Part shown: in pieces, positions 23,739-38,800 of the stretch
How the letters are laid out: every line of letters starts with the position of its first letter
How positions within the stretch are numbered: position 1 is the stretch's first letter
Program-made: the position numbers and the translations under genes
Assembly (NCBI GenBank): GCA_900239685.1
Contig: OENT01000545.1
Location: forward strand, 36,300-100,299
DNA length: 64,000 bases
Direction: 5' to 3'
From: Rotaria macrura
Lineage: Eukaryota > Rotifera > Eurotatoria > Philodinida > Philodinidae
The notes under the pieces: generated by a model
Databases searched by the model: none
What the model was told of the DNA's origin: nothing
What the model saw: the letters and a program-made list of their open reading frames with translations, nothing else

Positions 23739-26700
23739 ATGTTATTGTTTCATCTTATATTTTCATCATTGATTTCATCACTTTATTCATTCAATTATCA
23801 GACTGTTGAACATTGGAGATACTTAAGACAAGAACAATCAATAATCAATGATGCATCAAAAATTTCATCTTATTTCGGTTATTCATTAGCTGTTCATCGT
23901 TCGAAGTAAATATATGCGTTCGAAAAAATTTCATGAAAAAAAACCGAAAGAATAACATTATTTTCTTAAGTTTACTAATCGGTGCACCTCGTGACCATTC
24001 TCCACATGACATAATAACGAGACGTGGAAGCGTATGGATATGTGAATTTCAATCCGATGATAATTGTCAGCGTGTAGCATTTCGTCGTGATGGTAAAAGA
24101 AAAACTGAATTCTTCATAGATAAAATTTTTCTAAATTTAATATAAACTTTCTAAGGTGAAGCTAATATACGTATTGGTACTTCATTCGATAATAAAACCG
24201 ATCAATGGTTAGGTGCTTCATTGGCAGCAAACAATGATCATATAATTGTAAAATTCTATTTAAAATCCAAACCATTTTATTGGCACGAATATATTTTCTT
24301 CCATAGGCTGGTGCACCATTTCTTAAACATCGCATAAACGATGGACATAGTATTGAATATGAAATACCAGGTGGTGCACGTATTGGTAAATATGGTACAT
24401 CATTATCAATGATCGATAATACACAAATCTATTCCCCATCATTTCTCAATTGGTGTAAGTTTTTCAATCTTTAGAGGATACTACTATCAAAAAATGAATA
24501 TTGAGATTATGTTCAATATTAAACTACACAAAAAAAATGTTATAGAGTATTGATGTTCTACTCGACTGAATGAAAGGCTCGAGAGTGCATGGATAGTTTT
24601 TCTATTGAAGGAATACACGTTTATAAGATCTTCCATAACTTCACAGATTGAAATAATTTGATATTGAACGTAATCTTGTACTGGACAATAATACGCATAT
24701 GTTTGAAAAATTTAGATTCTCGAAATTATAATCAAGAGGGCTATGGTGAATTTGGTTTTCAAGTTGCATTAAGTAAAAGACCGGAACGTATACTTATTAC
24801 TGCACCAGGATCATTCTATTTTCGAGGTAAATTTTTGGAAAAAAACCGGAACAGATTTAAATTAATTATCAATAAAAAAAATACTCAAATTAGGAGGAAT
24901 ACATTCAATTCCAATACTTAATTACAATTGGATTGATACACGACATCCATTTACTGCACCTCATTATCCATGGCATGATGTTGGTTGGCTTCGATATCCA
25001 TCAAATTATTCGTCAAATGAATATGATGATTGGTGTTATCGAGGTAGAACGAAATCTATACGAGGAAAAATCAGATCTAAACTTTTATGCTTTATCTTTC
25101 TTTCTTTTCAAGGCTATGCTTTAGCTCTTGGAAATTTTAATGCTGATGATAGTCAAGGTAGAAAAGAAAATGTTCATTTTTATATTGATTATGGAATATA
25201 AACTGTTTATTCTATTTTTATACATAATAGAAATCATTATTAGTATACCTAAATTAGACAATTATCGTGGAGCAGTTGAAATTATGAATAGTAATCTTGA
25301 TGAACATTCTATTCGAACAATACACGGAATACAAATGGGAGAGTACTTTGGTGCATCACTATGTGTGATTGATATTAACAATGATGGGTAATAATGAAAA
25401 GTTTATGTTTATAATGATGTAATTTAAATTTTTATCGATTTGTTTTTTGACAGATTCGACGATTTATTAATAGGCGCACCATTGTACACCGTAAAAAAAG
25501 ATGGTCGAATCATAGCAGATGTTGGTCGAGTGGATATATTTTTTCAAACAGTCGAAGTTTGTTTCTTCTTTGATCAATAGGCTTATCATTGATTTCATCT
25601 TATTTAGCATAAGCTCATACGAAAACAAACCATAGAAGGAACACGTGAAGGAGGACGATTGGGACATGCAATAGCAAACTTAGGTGATATCGATAAAGAT
25701 GGTTACAATGGTATGGATGTATCTATTTACAACAATCATACTCACACAAAATAAACTTCATGTTGCGCATTGTTTTTGTTAGATGTAGCTATTTCTATTC
25801 CGTTCAGTAATTCGGGTTCAACAAGTATGGTTCATATTTATCGTGGTTCGAAATCTGGTCTAGTATTGATACCAACACAAGTAACTCATTGTTAATACGT
25901 CATTTTCATGGAGTTAATCTTTATTTTTGTTTTCTGAAGATATTACAAACAACCACATTAAGTGGTTTCGGTTGGGCACTGCAAGGTCAATTTGATTACG
26001 ATAACAATGGTTATTTAGGTATTGCTAAACATGTTTTCGTACATTATTAATGCCAATCATGATTTGTTTATCATTCATAAATTTTTAGATTTAGCCATCA
26101 GCAGTATACAAACGGAAACCGTTGCTATCATTCTGTATGTCAATCGCATTATTTCGATAAAATTGATTTTTGTTGTTTATACATTCATATATAAATACAT
26201 GTATACTGTATATGATTATTTTTTCTTCTTCTTTTATCTATAAGTTCGCGTCCTGTTGTACGTGTTCAAACAAAAATACAACATAATACACCGACAATTC
26301 CATTGAATTGTACACTACTTAGCAATGACAGATGGTAAAAGGAATGAATGTTTTTTTTCAATTTCTGAGCTATTTTTATTTAGTTTTACTTTAACTGTTT
26401 GTATTTATTTAAATGATGAAAACTATCAGCATTCAAAACGTGATTGTAAGTATTGTTGAAATTTATGAAAAATATTTGAAAACAAAATCAAGCAACTATT
26501 TCTAGTTTTAACTTATGAACTGCAACTTGATAATGAGAAAGATGCAGCTGATCAACGCCTGTTCTTCCGAGAATCATTTCGATCAATTAAGAAACGTCAT
26601 TTTAAAATATTAGATCGTATTTGTCATGATTATTCATTATATATGAAAGTATGTCTGATACTTGAATATGAAGAATATACAATTTTTGTTTCAGTTTATT

Positions 26701-29176
26701 CAAAAAGAAACGAATTCAGTTCATATGTGACATTGATCAAGAGTTTCCTTTTTGAAAAATACATTAATTCTTTTTTCTTAGTAAACAGAAGCAGTATGAA
26801 TTCTTTTCCTTGTATTATAGGATGATGTTCATGATAAACTAAGCCCAATTCGTCTACGTATAAATTATATAATTTCTTCAAAACTCGATCCAAATATTGT
26901 TCCACCAATAATCGATCCTGAAAATTCTACATTTGACTATAACGTAAGCAAAACACAGATTGCTTTTTTCATAGTTCTATAATTGAAATATTCTAGATTC
27001 CGATTCAAAAGGATTGTGGCTATGATGATATTTGTATACCGAATCTTCATTTATCTACATCAAAGTAAATACTTATTATGAATCAGGGATTCACGTTCTA
27101 GGGAAAATAGATTTGAGATCCTTTCCTGCTCTTCTCCCCCTCCTTAAAAAACAATCAAGAATCTATCTCAATTTTCTAAAAAACAAAAGTAGAATTAGAA
27201 AGGCCATAGCTAGTGTAAAACTGTTGCATGTCAGAAGGGATTATTGCAATTTCTTCAACTATTTTTCAACGAATAGGAAGCATCATAAATAAGAAAAAAA
27301 CAATTCTTCAGACGAAAGAAACCTTTCAACTAGAAAACTTAGTCTAGAGTTTGGCGTTAATAGATCTGCTCTTCTAAAATGAGATTTTCAAATGATGAGA
27401 TCTTTTCTCCATTGATAGTGTATACGACACAAAATACTTTTGTTTGATTTGAAAATTAACTGAGATTTTTTCTGCATGGAAATTTGTGATCATAAGCAAA
27501 ATTAAAGGTTTACAGCCTAGTAAAATCCTGATAGAAATTCAGATCGAAAGACATCATCTGTTGGGTTTCCTTAGTTAGAAAAGCCATGCTATTTGTGTTT
27601 GTAAAACTTTTAACACTTTGAGATATCATCATTAGAAAAATTGTATTGATAGCTTATCTGTAAAGTTTTGCATCGAATCAACGATCTGAACACGTTCTTA
27701 TTACAAATTTGTCTACTAATGTATCTTGGTAGTGTATGAACACGATTTGTTCTATTGTTGTCCCTACTTCTAGATGGCCAGATAATTATAAAGTTGGTTT
27801 AACGAAAAAGATTGTGCTCAATATTAATGTAACTAATACAGGTGAGAATGCTTACGATACTCAATGTTCAATACAGTTACCGGTCGGTGTTGAATACGTC
27901 AGTTCAGATTCAAGTTCAAAAGTATAATATTTGAATATGTAAACCTCTTATCGTTATTTTCATGTTCCTTAAGATGAATCTCTATTGTATTTTAATGAAA
28001 CAATCCGATCGAATAGTTGTTTGTCACCTGGGAAATCCCTTTTTATCCAATACGAATGTAAGTAAAATGTCTGCATAAAAAATTTTTATTTTTATTTCAC
28101 TATTTTATCTTTTAACACCGTGTAGATATCATTACAAATTCATACGGCTGTGAATAACTACTCGACAATACAAACAGATCAATTAGTATTTCTCATTAAT
28201 GTAACAAGGTATGTACTTATCAATGGTCTCCATTGACAGCACCGGACTAAGAAAAAAACCATCTATGAGCTAGCCAATCTGTGCGTAGCGCATAGACAAC
28301 TAGTGTAATTCAAACATTTTAAACATAGTATGTTGATTTGCCATGTTAATGGAATTAATTCATTTTCTATCAGTAGCTTTATTTCATCAATGAATTCATT
28401 GAATGTTAAATGTGCCTTAGAAACAATATTTTTAACAGTTTGTAAGAAAAAATGTGGCAAAACTGGAAATCCAAAACTGAACAGTTTTTCAGGCTAGAGT
28501 AGTATGGTAGGTCAAAGATTGTGAAACAGAAACTTGTTAACTCGTATCTGATAGAGAATGTTAAACGTTTAAAATTAAAAGTTTTTTTCATGAACATACA
28601 TTTAGCTAATTTCTTTTCTTTATTGACACAACATGTAGTTTTTGATGCTGTAGTAATTGATTTTGATATTGAAGAATACAATTTCGGGATATCTTAGAAA
28701 ATCAGTTATGAAATTCCGACGGGATTTATTAGAACACAATATCACATTTGAAAACAGTATTCCTTTAGCAGAATAAAGGAGAAATCGACCAAGGCCACTA
28801 GTATGCTTGATGATTCGTAGAAGGTCCTTAAATTTTCACACAAGATGAGTGCTCTTTTCTCGATGTATGGGTCTTTGAAAAACAAAATTGGCTTCATGAA
28901 ATACCATTGTTTTCTTTATCGTAGTTTCTTCCTCTTTATTCCTTCTTAAGGTGGAATAAAACTCGAAAGATGTGTTCAAAAATTCTAGAATAGAATATCA
29001 TGACAGTTTTTTCAGGTATAAGATGAAAATATTCAAGGTTTATAATCTCTATTTCTGTGATAAGTTTTCAAGGATATTGAAAAAATACTCCCCGATTTCG
29101 AACGGTTAAACGAAGATTGATTGCATTTAATGAATAGGACAAAAATACTACTTCAAGAATGTTTTTGACGCTAGCT

Positions 29177-29208
<32 letters not shown>

Positions 29209-32200
29209 CCTCTCCCCCTTCTCTCTCCCCACTTCGAAATTCGATCTCATTCAAGTTGCATTTAAATAGCCTGAAACCTTCAAAATACGTTTGGTTTGAA
29301 TTGATAAGGCTACGATAAAATTATCTAATAGTTGCGATGACATTTTTTTGTGAACACTGTATTTATTTGACAATATGTGAGTGATTATAGAAAACTAGAC
29401 CCTAAGTCTCTGTTTCCAACCGATCGCAAAAGTTTAGGTTCAGAAGTATTAGTTTTATGAAACAGAAAGGGTGGAGAGAATATCGAATAATTGATCTAAA
29501 TAACTTTTGTGCTGTTGCTCCGAACGGTCTCGATTAATCCATCTGCGAATATAGTTATTTGGTCTACTTCGAGGTAGGGTCGGAATGAAATGCGCATCTT
29601 CCATATGCATTTGTAGGTACATGGGGATTGTCTTGGAGAGAATGCAAGTTTCGAAAAGTTCGGGAGATATTGCCGTTGCTTTAGTGAGGAAACGTAGGGG
29701 AAAATGATTTACACGTGTTGCAGTTGTTCGAAAGTTGGGCAACCATTGCACTTCTTCATTGCGAGCATCCCACCACTTGTTTATAAGTCGATAGACTTTG
29801 TCTGTTTTTCACTTCAATTTTTTGAATAATTCCAAGTGATAATAATGGCCAAATGACATATAGCAGTTGAAAATACGGTAAAATAAAAGCATTATATGTA
29901 AGCTGACGTGCTTTGAATGATGATACATGTGACATGGTGAGATACTTGAGTATAGTTGAATTAATTTGAACTTTCTCGAGCATTTTTGTACAATGCTTGT
30001 GGAATGATAACTGTTCATCAACATAGAATCCTAGAAATTGGAAAAGCGATGTACGTTTAATATGCTGTTGGTCAATATGGAGAGTGAGTGATGGCATTAC
30101 AACTCGTTTGTGAATCCGTTGCCATTCCGTTTTATCGGGATTGATTGGTTGTTTCCATGTATCGGCATAGGTTTTAAGTTCATTCAAGGATTGTTGACCT
30201 AAATACTGCATATTGTGCTGAAACTCACTTCGAGACCACAACAGTGAAGCTGTAATAATAAGAGCGAGATCGTCAGCATACAGATGCTAGTGAGTAGTAG
30301 AATTGATTTCTTGAGTAAGTGTACTCTCTAAAAAAATGCCGTTTTCCAGAAAACCAATGAAAAAACCTTTGCGAGGCTCGGAAACCATTTTCTTACTCTC
30401 GGGAACTGTTTCAAGCGTTTCCGACCTCCGGGAACCATTCCCAGGTGAATGAATCCGATCGGATCCTACGATCCGATGAAATCTTATGGGAATCCGGGTT
30501 GTGGAAACAGTAACGGATCCGACGGAAGAAACCTATTTTCTTCTTTGAGTACGAATTAGCATTTAAACCCAACAGTAGAGACCTGTCTGATCGCACAATG
30601 AAATCCAATCGGATTCCGATAGTAGGATTCGATAAAATCCAACAATAGGGATCCAAATCAGGAATCGCAACCAGGAATCCGATAGGATTTCGTCGGATAA
30701 GACAAACTCCGATAGAAACATGATCGGATGCCTGTCGGATCCGATCGGATCCAAAGGTCGGAATGATTCTCCTGGGTTTTCGGTTTACGATTTTGTTACT
30801 ATCGGAAACCTTTTAAGAGTTTCTGATGGTAATAAATGGGTTTCCGAGCTTTCGGAAACCCTTGAAACAGCTCCCGAGAGTAAGAAAATGGTTTCCGAGC
30901 CTCGCAAACGTTTTTTCATTGATTTTCTGGGAAACGGCATTTTTTTAGAGAGTACAGTGGAATAATAGACATAGAATCGATCCAAGACATGAACCTTGGG
31001 GAACCCCTTTTTCGATTTGTTAAAGATATTGGAAGTAAGGTTGTTCCGCTCAATAAAGCCTTTTCGGTTGTTCAAATATTCGATAATAAATAGAATTAAT
31101 TCCTGAGGACAATTCATTTTATACAATTTATAAAGTAGTCCAACATGCCAAACTTCGCCGAAGGCTTTCTTAAAATCGACATATATTACAAGAGCAGCAG
31201 TGTGTTGTACTAAATCAGCCGTAATATCCTGAATGAGTTGAATAAATCTTGTTGTCGTGGAATGGTGTTGTCGAACACCTGATTGTTCAGATGGAAGAAC
31301 ACCGTTGTTATTGATCCATTCAAGAAGATACACAAGAAAACATCTTTCGTACACTTTGCTTAAACATAGTAAAGAGTGAAATAGGTTGTGCTCGATTTAT
31401 TGTTAGAATGGTTGAATTGTCTTTGGGTAATAGAATCATCTTAGATAATTTCCAGTGTGGAGGATATATATGAAAAACAAGCAGTTGATTAAACGTTTGA
31501 AGAATAAAACAATAATCAGAGATAGTGATTGATTTTAGTAATTTGTTGGAGACTTTTTCATGATCACTTGAATTCTTTGTTTTAAGACGAGGAATTGATT
31601 GAATAGTATCTCCAATCCAAAACAAAAATGGTTTAGATGGATGTTCACTGAGTTTTTTGAAAGTGATGCTTTAAATTCATCAACATCCTTATGTTGGGTC
31701 GGTGTTTCAATTTCTTCGAACATTTTACAACAATACTCGAAAGTATGTTGTAACATAGCATCAGAGGTGCGATGACGTATGACAGAGATATTTACCAAAA
31801 AATATGAAATATAGCATATATTTTCAATTCTTTTGTTTGAAAACACATGCAAGGTTACACTGCTCATCGGAGACAGGTTTATTTCTTCATTTTTAAATAA
31901 AGAAAAGAAACCACGTGTCCAATGACTCGAAAAACTCTCTAAAAAGAGAGGCTCCCATTATATCAGTGTTTGAATATAAACTAAAAAGAAATATTAATTT
32001 AAAAAAAACTGTGGTATACACTACATCTTAGCATGGTTTTCAACGAAAAAATGAATTAAGTCAAGTTAAGTTTAGACAATGAGAATCGACAGAGAATTTT
32101 TATTTGTAACTTAGTATTACGGAGAATATCAGAAGTGCCGTTTTTTCTAGAAAAATTCTATTTATTTAGATGATTACGACAGAATTTTCTAGACCAAATA

Positions 32201-35200
32201 CAGCGTTAAATTAAAATTCATATCAGTTATGCACAATCAAACAGACGGATCTCTTTCCATGTGTTTGCCATTAAATTGCTTTCTTTGTAGGACAAGGCCT
32301 AAAGAAATTGTTTGAAGTTACTAATTACAAGAAACTAATCATAATTTATGAAATAAAACAACAGTCAATGACAGTAATTTAGTTCCTTTTGGATGACAAA
32401 TCAACATATCTGTTGGAAAAATTTCAATTGGATGAGTAGTGACTATGACAGACGCAAGAAGGGCAACGAATAATTTTTTTTTAAATGATATGAATTTTCT
32501 GAAAAATCTGCTTATTTTGATAAATCTCTTTTTTCTTGTTTTAAGTCAGTCAGACCATAGGTCGATGGTAGTTATCTCGTTTTTTATTCAAAGAAAAATC
32601 ACAATACTATATTTTAATGAGTCTGTTGTCGTTCGTTGTGTTTAAGCTTAAAATAGAATATTCTTGTCAAAAAATAATTATCATTTATTTCCGATGCTTT
32701 TTCTATTGATAATGCATGAAAAAATAGTTATATATTTACAAATTAGTGACAATCCAGATCCGAAAAAATTAATAACGGATATAATTATTCCAGTTTCAAG
32801 TTCACCAGAATTAGTACTAATTGGGTAGGCAAATCAAATTAATTACTTCTGGATTTTAAGAAATATTTTTCAATCCTGAATTTCAGTGTTGCCAAACCGG
32901 AACAAATATCAAGAGACATATCAGATAATGATGATATGGGATATCCATCTTATATAAAAAAACGTGATCTTGAAATAATACATACTTATACAATATATAA
33001 TAAAGGGCCAAGTGATGCTCTACGTACGGAAGTTAAACTTTGGTGGCCATTATTACCATTAGCAGGATTTAATGAAAAAACACCATTATTACATGGAATT
33101 GATCTTCCATCAATTATTCGTATATCAAATCCTAAAAGTAATAATGATCGATGCCATATTTATCAGCAGGTAAGAAAATGTATCTTGTAAACATTAACTC
33201 ATGTTAGAAATCGATTGACTTCCCGTTCAAATCTCAGTTAAAACGAACCAAACAATTTTTAACATGTTTGATGTTCTGTAATTGATTAAAGAAAGTATTC
33301 GTTTTTACATAATCGATTATTCATCATTTTTAAGTGAAGATTTGTATGGTACTTTAGTAAGACCTCTTAGAAGATTTAATAGCGCTGTATGTATATTTAT
33401 TTTCTCGGCGACGTTGAGTTGATCGAATAATTGAATTCGGTTCGGAAACTTCATTTAGTTATGAATATTTACTGTAATAGGATTAATTACAAGAAAAAAC
33501 GGAAGTTTTTTAACGATGTCTATTCAATATAAAACATTGTCAAGATATAGACCGGTCTTTTGTTCGCACAGTAGAGAGCATCCGCTTTCTAACGATTTCC
33601 ATGTCGGAGAGAATCGATTCAATAACTTAGAATTCCTATCAGATAAAACTGTTTTAATTAATGCTGTCTATAACGATGTACTAGTTTCAAAGTTTACTAC
33701 AATGAAAAGATTTTTTGAATATTTGAAATCTTCGAGATCGTAGCATTATAATTTCATTAGGTCTTACTAGAAATCTATATCATTTGAGAATTCTATCCAG
33801 AATCGATTAGGAAATTCTCATGAAAATCAAATGAAACTATGTAGAGAAGTTCTTTTGTGAGCTGTATGTAAAATTTTGTTCTGATACAAGAAACGAAATT
33901 GTATAAGAAGATAGTCATTACCTGTGTTTTAAATTGGTAATTTTCCATGTTTTATTTTAAAAGAATAAAAACGAATACAATGCTTAGGAATTAGTTGTTA
34001 AGATATTAGCTGATTCATCATAACAACGCAGAGAACTTTTCCATCTTAACCTCAATCCGAATTATAAATAAACTTATTAGAACCTACACATGATAAACGC
34101 ATTCTAATCTGTTTTTATCCTTGCAAGATGGAACGATAGTCATTCGAATAAAGAGCGCAAATGAGTCACGATCAACTACACAACATCATTTGTGTAATCA
34201 CTAGAATGATCATATTTACAAGATTACTGCCAATGGGTACATATATATGATTACTTCAAAATAAAAATACATCCTAATGATCAAACGCACTTAAACATTT
34301 AAAAGATGATGCGTAATGTCGATTAATATATATTTCTGCTCCTTAAAGGATGATTCAAAACTGCCATCAGTCCAGGAACTATTTCTTTTTGCATCGAAAT
34401 CATTTACCGACTACATTAAAAGGTACAGTTCAGAAGAACGCCACTAATTTAGTTCTCATACTTAATAAAACACTGATGTTCATGAAAAAGATATAAAGAA
34501 AAAAGAATTGAAGGCTTGCATGAAAACTAAACGATTATTTGTATAATTTTTAGATCATCAATCCTAGACCTAGTATAGAAAAGGATAATGCTTATCGTCC
34601 GTTTCTTGATAAAATTCGTTCAACAGAGTCAATTAATATTGTTCACACGGATTCATCTTCCTATAATAATGTACAAGAACCATCTCAAGCGGTTGATTGC
34701 CAAGGACCATTATGTAAAAGTTTTATTTGCTACATCGATACATTACCTATTGGTCATAGTATTTTAATTCAATTAAAAGCCATTCTACGTTTTCATCATT
34801 TAGAATCAGTAAGTATTTTGTTTTTCTCTTTGAAACAAGACAGATACATACAATCAAATGAATAATGCCATTGAACATTATATTTTCCTATTGGCTTTTA
34901 AATTTTTTCATGTTTGCTTATTTTCAAAATAACTGACGGATCTTATCCTTAAAATAAAAATCTCCAAATAACTGATTAATTGATAATGTAAAGAGTTCCA
35001 TCTCGCTGCTAAATTATTACAATGAACTATTGATATATTCGAGCTACATATTATTAACAAGTCATGATTTAAAGTCATAATTTCTTTTATTAATACATAG
35101 CAAAACAGTTATGATGAACGAATACTCTAACTCAGGAATTTTTTATTTTTCAATCTACTATGGCAATATGTGTGTGACATTCACATATTTAACACTACTA

Positions 35201-35818
35201 GAATATCTAAACAGACTTGATGTGAAGTACGATGAGATAGGCAATTCCTCAGAGATTAGATTCTGATTAAAAAAAATTAAATGATCATTTTCTTCTATTC
35301 TATAAGATAATGAAAGTTGTTAATATAAAAAGTAATTGACTCATAAATTGATTATGCATTTGTTTTGGTACTTGTTGGTGTCAAAAAAAAACAAAGCCAT
35401 AGCGTCAAAAGTAAAATAAATTATGCCGTCTGAATGTTTTATACTTATGCTTGAACAAACATTCGTATGAAATCATTAATAATTGAAATGGTATTCGAAA
35501 AGAATATACACATATATATGTAAAGAAAATTTGTTTTTCCAATATTCTATGTGACCTATCGAACTAGATAAAAACGAATGTTTTCGGTTTCAGACTTTGT
35601 TTGCGTTTAGGAAAACATAATTTTATTAAACATACGATTGTTCCATTAATTTCAAAGAAAAATATAATCGAGTATTTTTATTTTTAGAAATTCGATCGTT
35701 CAAAATCATTTTCTATTGTGTCAAATGCAAGTGCACAAGTCCGGGAAATTCCATTGAAATTTTCGTCGAATAAATCTTCTCAATATCCAATATTTTATTT
35801 AAAGGTATAGTGTCATAG

Positions 35819-35868
<50 letters not shown>

Positions 35869-38800
35869 TCACACGTACTGAAAGCAATTATTTCTTTTCA
35901 TACATAATTGATGCAGAAAATTTTCCCGATGTGTTTTTCACTTCTCTAATGCATTTCCGCATATTTCCATCGTTATAGATAGATGATTAGTTATGTGAAT
36001 ATATTTATTTCTATTAATACATAATCTCGATAATAAAAGAACATATTGAATTCAGTTTTTATACATTTTCTTGTTGTCGTCAAATTCTATGGTCTGTTAA
36101 TCGACGACGATGTCGTATATGATAAAAACATAATATTCGATAAAAAGCCTTACGAAATTTCACATGAAGAAAAGAATAGAGAAATGGATTAATTGTTGAA
36201 TTTAACCATAATAACCAAAATGTTATTTCATATATAAGTGCTGATATACAATTGTCGGGATATTTACATAAAGCGCGTATAAGTGTTAAGAATGTATATG
36301 GACACCAACATATAACAAATGCAAAAACAAGTATAAATAAGTTTTTTGCGGCTTTTCTATCACGTGCTAATGCTAATGATGATGATGATTTTGCATACGT
36401 TGTTGATACAGGCAAAGGATTAGTATTAGATGTATTAAGTTGTTTAAGTTCTTGTTCATCATCATGCTTGTCATTGTCATGATAGCCATTTTCTGAACAC
36501 ACATTCGATTTTGTTGATTGTGTAGGTAGAGTTGATTTTAAATTTGTATTATTATTGTTATTGTTATTATTATTATTATTATGACTGCTATTCGTGGTAC
36601 GTATGAGTCCACGTGAACGTTGTCGAATATTCATATAGACAAGAAGATTAAGTGTTGTTAAACTAAAAAACGGTACGAAAAATTCGACAAATGCTGTTGT
36701 TACTAAATATGGAAAATTATTTGCAAATGGGGGGTCACATGAACGTTCTTGGAATGGCTCTGCATGGGATAACCAATCCCATAATAGTATTGCTGGAGCT
36801 ATAGAAAATTGAACAAAATTACTAGTAAGAACAACAGAAAAGCTAGTGAGTCTTCTCTTTACCATAATTAAGTATTGCTATAATCCATGTACTAAAGACG
36901 AACTTTAATGCACGCTGTATTTTGGTCTTCGACATGTAATTTAATCCTTTTGATACCATTTGATAACGATCATAAGATATAACAACAATACATAAAGTTG
37001 ATGCTGAGCCGACAACGTAATCAAATACAAGCCATAATTTACATAGGACATAACCTAAGTACCATTCACCGAGTATAATTTTGTGAGCATATAGTGGAAT
37101 ACTAAGAAGAAAAGTAAAGATATGTTAGTTTTATTTCGTTCGAAGGGAAAATTTATTTACTTTTCATTAGGGAAAAGTTTTCATTTACAAAAAGCATATC
37201 TTAATTAAAATTCATAATACTTGCAGTATATTATTCTCTCTCTTTTTTTCTTTATTGTCAGATTTATAAGTTCATTTTAGGAGTCTATATATAGTATTTA
37301 ATTTTTTCTTGTGATTCATAAAATAGTTTTCTATTACTTAGAAATAGCCTAATCAACCATGAAAATCAATAAAGTCATATACCGAGCTACGATTTCTTTC
37401 TTTAATGTTTTCTTAGTAACTTGCAAACATACTTGTAGAGCAGTAAAACAATACTTAAGAAAATTATAAAATAGTTTTTCATCCTACGAAAATCTCACTG
37501 AAAAGAAGATTTACATATGATCGTATGATTCTCAAGGATATAGTTTTTCACAAACGGTTGTAAGACGCTCGAATGTTCATTTAAAGTTCTCATCAATTAT
37601 ATTTCCATTTGCAAACTACTACACGAGGATCAGGATTCGAATACCTATATATGTATACGCATGGTTAAACCAAGAAACATAATGAGAGACGGCTCACTAT
37701 GGAGTCATTCATAATGTATTGAGACACATAAATATTTTCTTTCTTTTTCATATAACCCAAAATAGATAAAATAAGTCAAGCGTAGCACTTTTGACAAACA
37801 GTGAACTCAAAACAGTATTTAAAGCGTGGATAGAAAGAAAATTTTTTGAATTCAAATTACCATATAAGACCGATTAGTAAATCAGCAATAGATAAATTAA
37901 GTATGAAATAATTTGAATAAGTTCGTATAGTTGGTTCAGATATGAATGCAATAATAACTAGAGAATTTCCAGATACCGTTAAAAAAGCCATTGTTGACAT
38001 GAGAAACGTAAGAATAAATTTTTCAACTGATGATAATACTCCATTTGGATTAGAAATATTAACGATTGAACTCAGATTTGTATTATCATTCTTATGAATT
38101 ATTTGTGATGCTATTGTTGATGAAGAAAAAAATGATTGATATATGAGATTAAGATCATTTGATGTATCATTTAGAAAAACATCAGCAGTTAAAAAATGAT
38201 TAAAATCAAAAGGTGGGCCTAGTTTATCGGCATTCGATAAAGAAATCCATGTTTGATTCATCGCAAAACATTGTCATTTAAGTTCATATGTAATACAATA
38301 GCATTCATTGATTAAATACATTTATACGCATATACATAGACAGATACAGAGAATCTAAAAGTAAAAAAGATCAAACTAGTAGTATATAAATATATAAAAT
38401 AATGTCAGAAAGTTCAGTGTTTTCGAGTTATTCCCGAGTGAAAAGAAAGAGAAAAAAGACATGAACACAAAAGAATTGGAGTCTCAATTATTAACATTAT
38501 TTGAAAGAGAAGAAGAAGAAAAGAGAAGAATCAGAGTTTTTTTCTTAGTTTTTTCCTCTAGCTACTAGTTTCGTATTAGCTCTTTAATGAAAATAATGTG
38601 ATATGTTAGGATATGTGTAATGTTGAATTGAACTATAGTGATACTTCGCTCAGATCACATCTTCTCACACATAAATCATGGAATTCTATTGGAACAGGTA
38701 TTTTAGACTATGAGAATTTAAACGAAATGGAATTCTTAAATAAGAAGAAACAAGGATTTTAACCAATATGAGATACTTTTGCTCAATATGGTCAAGTTAC

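Noticed and set aside
25980..26030. Integrin exon 12 ending at 26009 (donor GTTATT)
   Set aside because: The donor GTATTG at 26019 keeps the phase and completes the Ca-binding loop DYDNNGYLD, so it is preferred.
30411..30965. Open frames on both strands within the nested MITE
   Set aside because: Products are translations of the GGATCCGATCGG-like repeats and TIRs, not a transposase.
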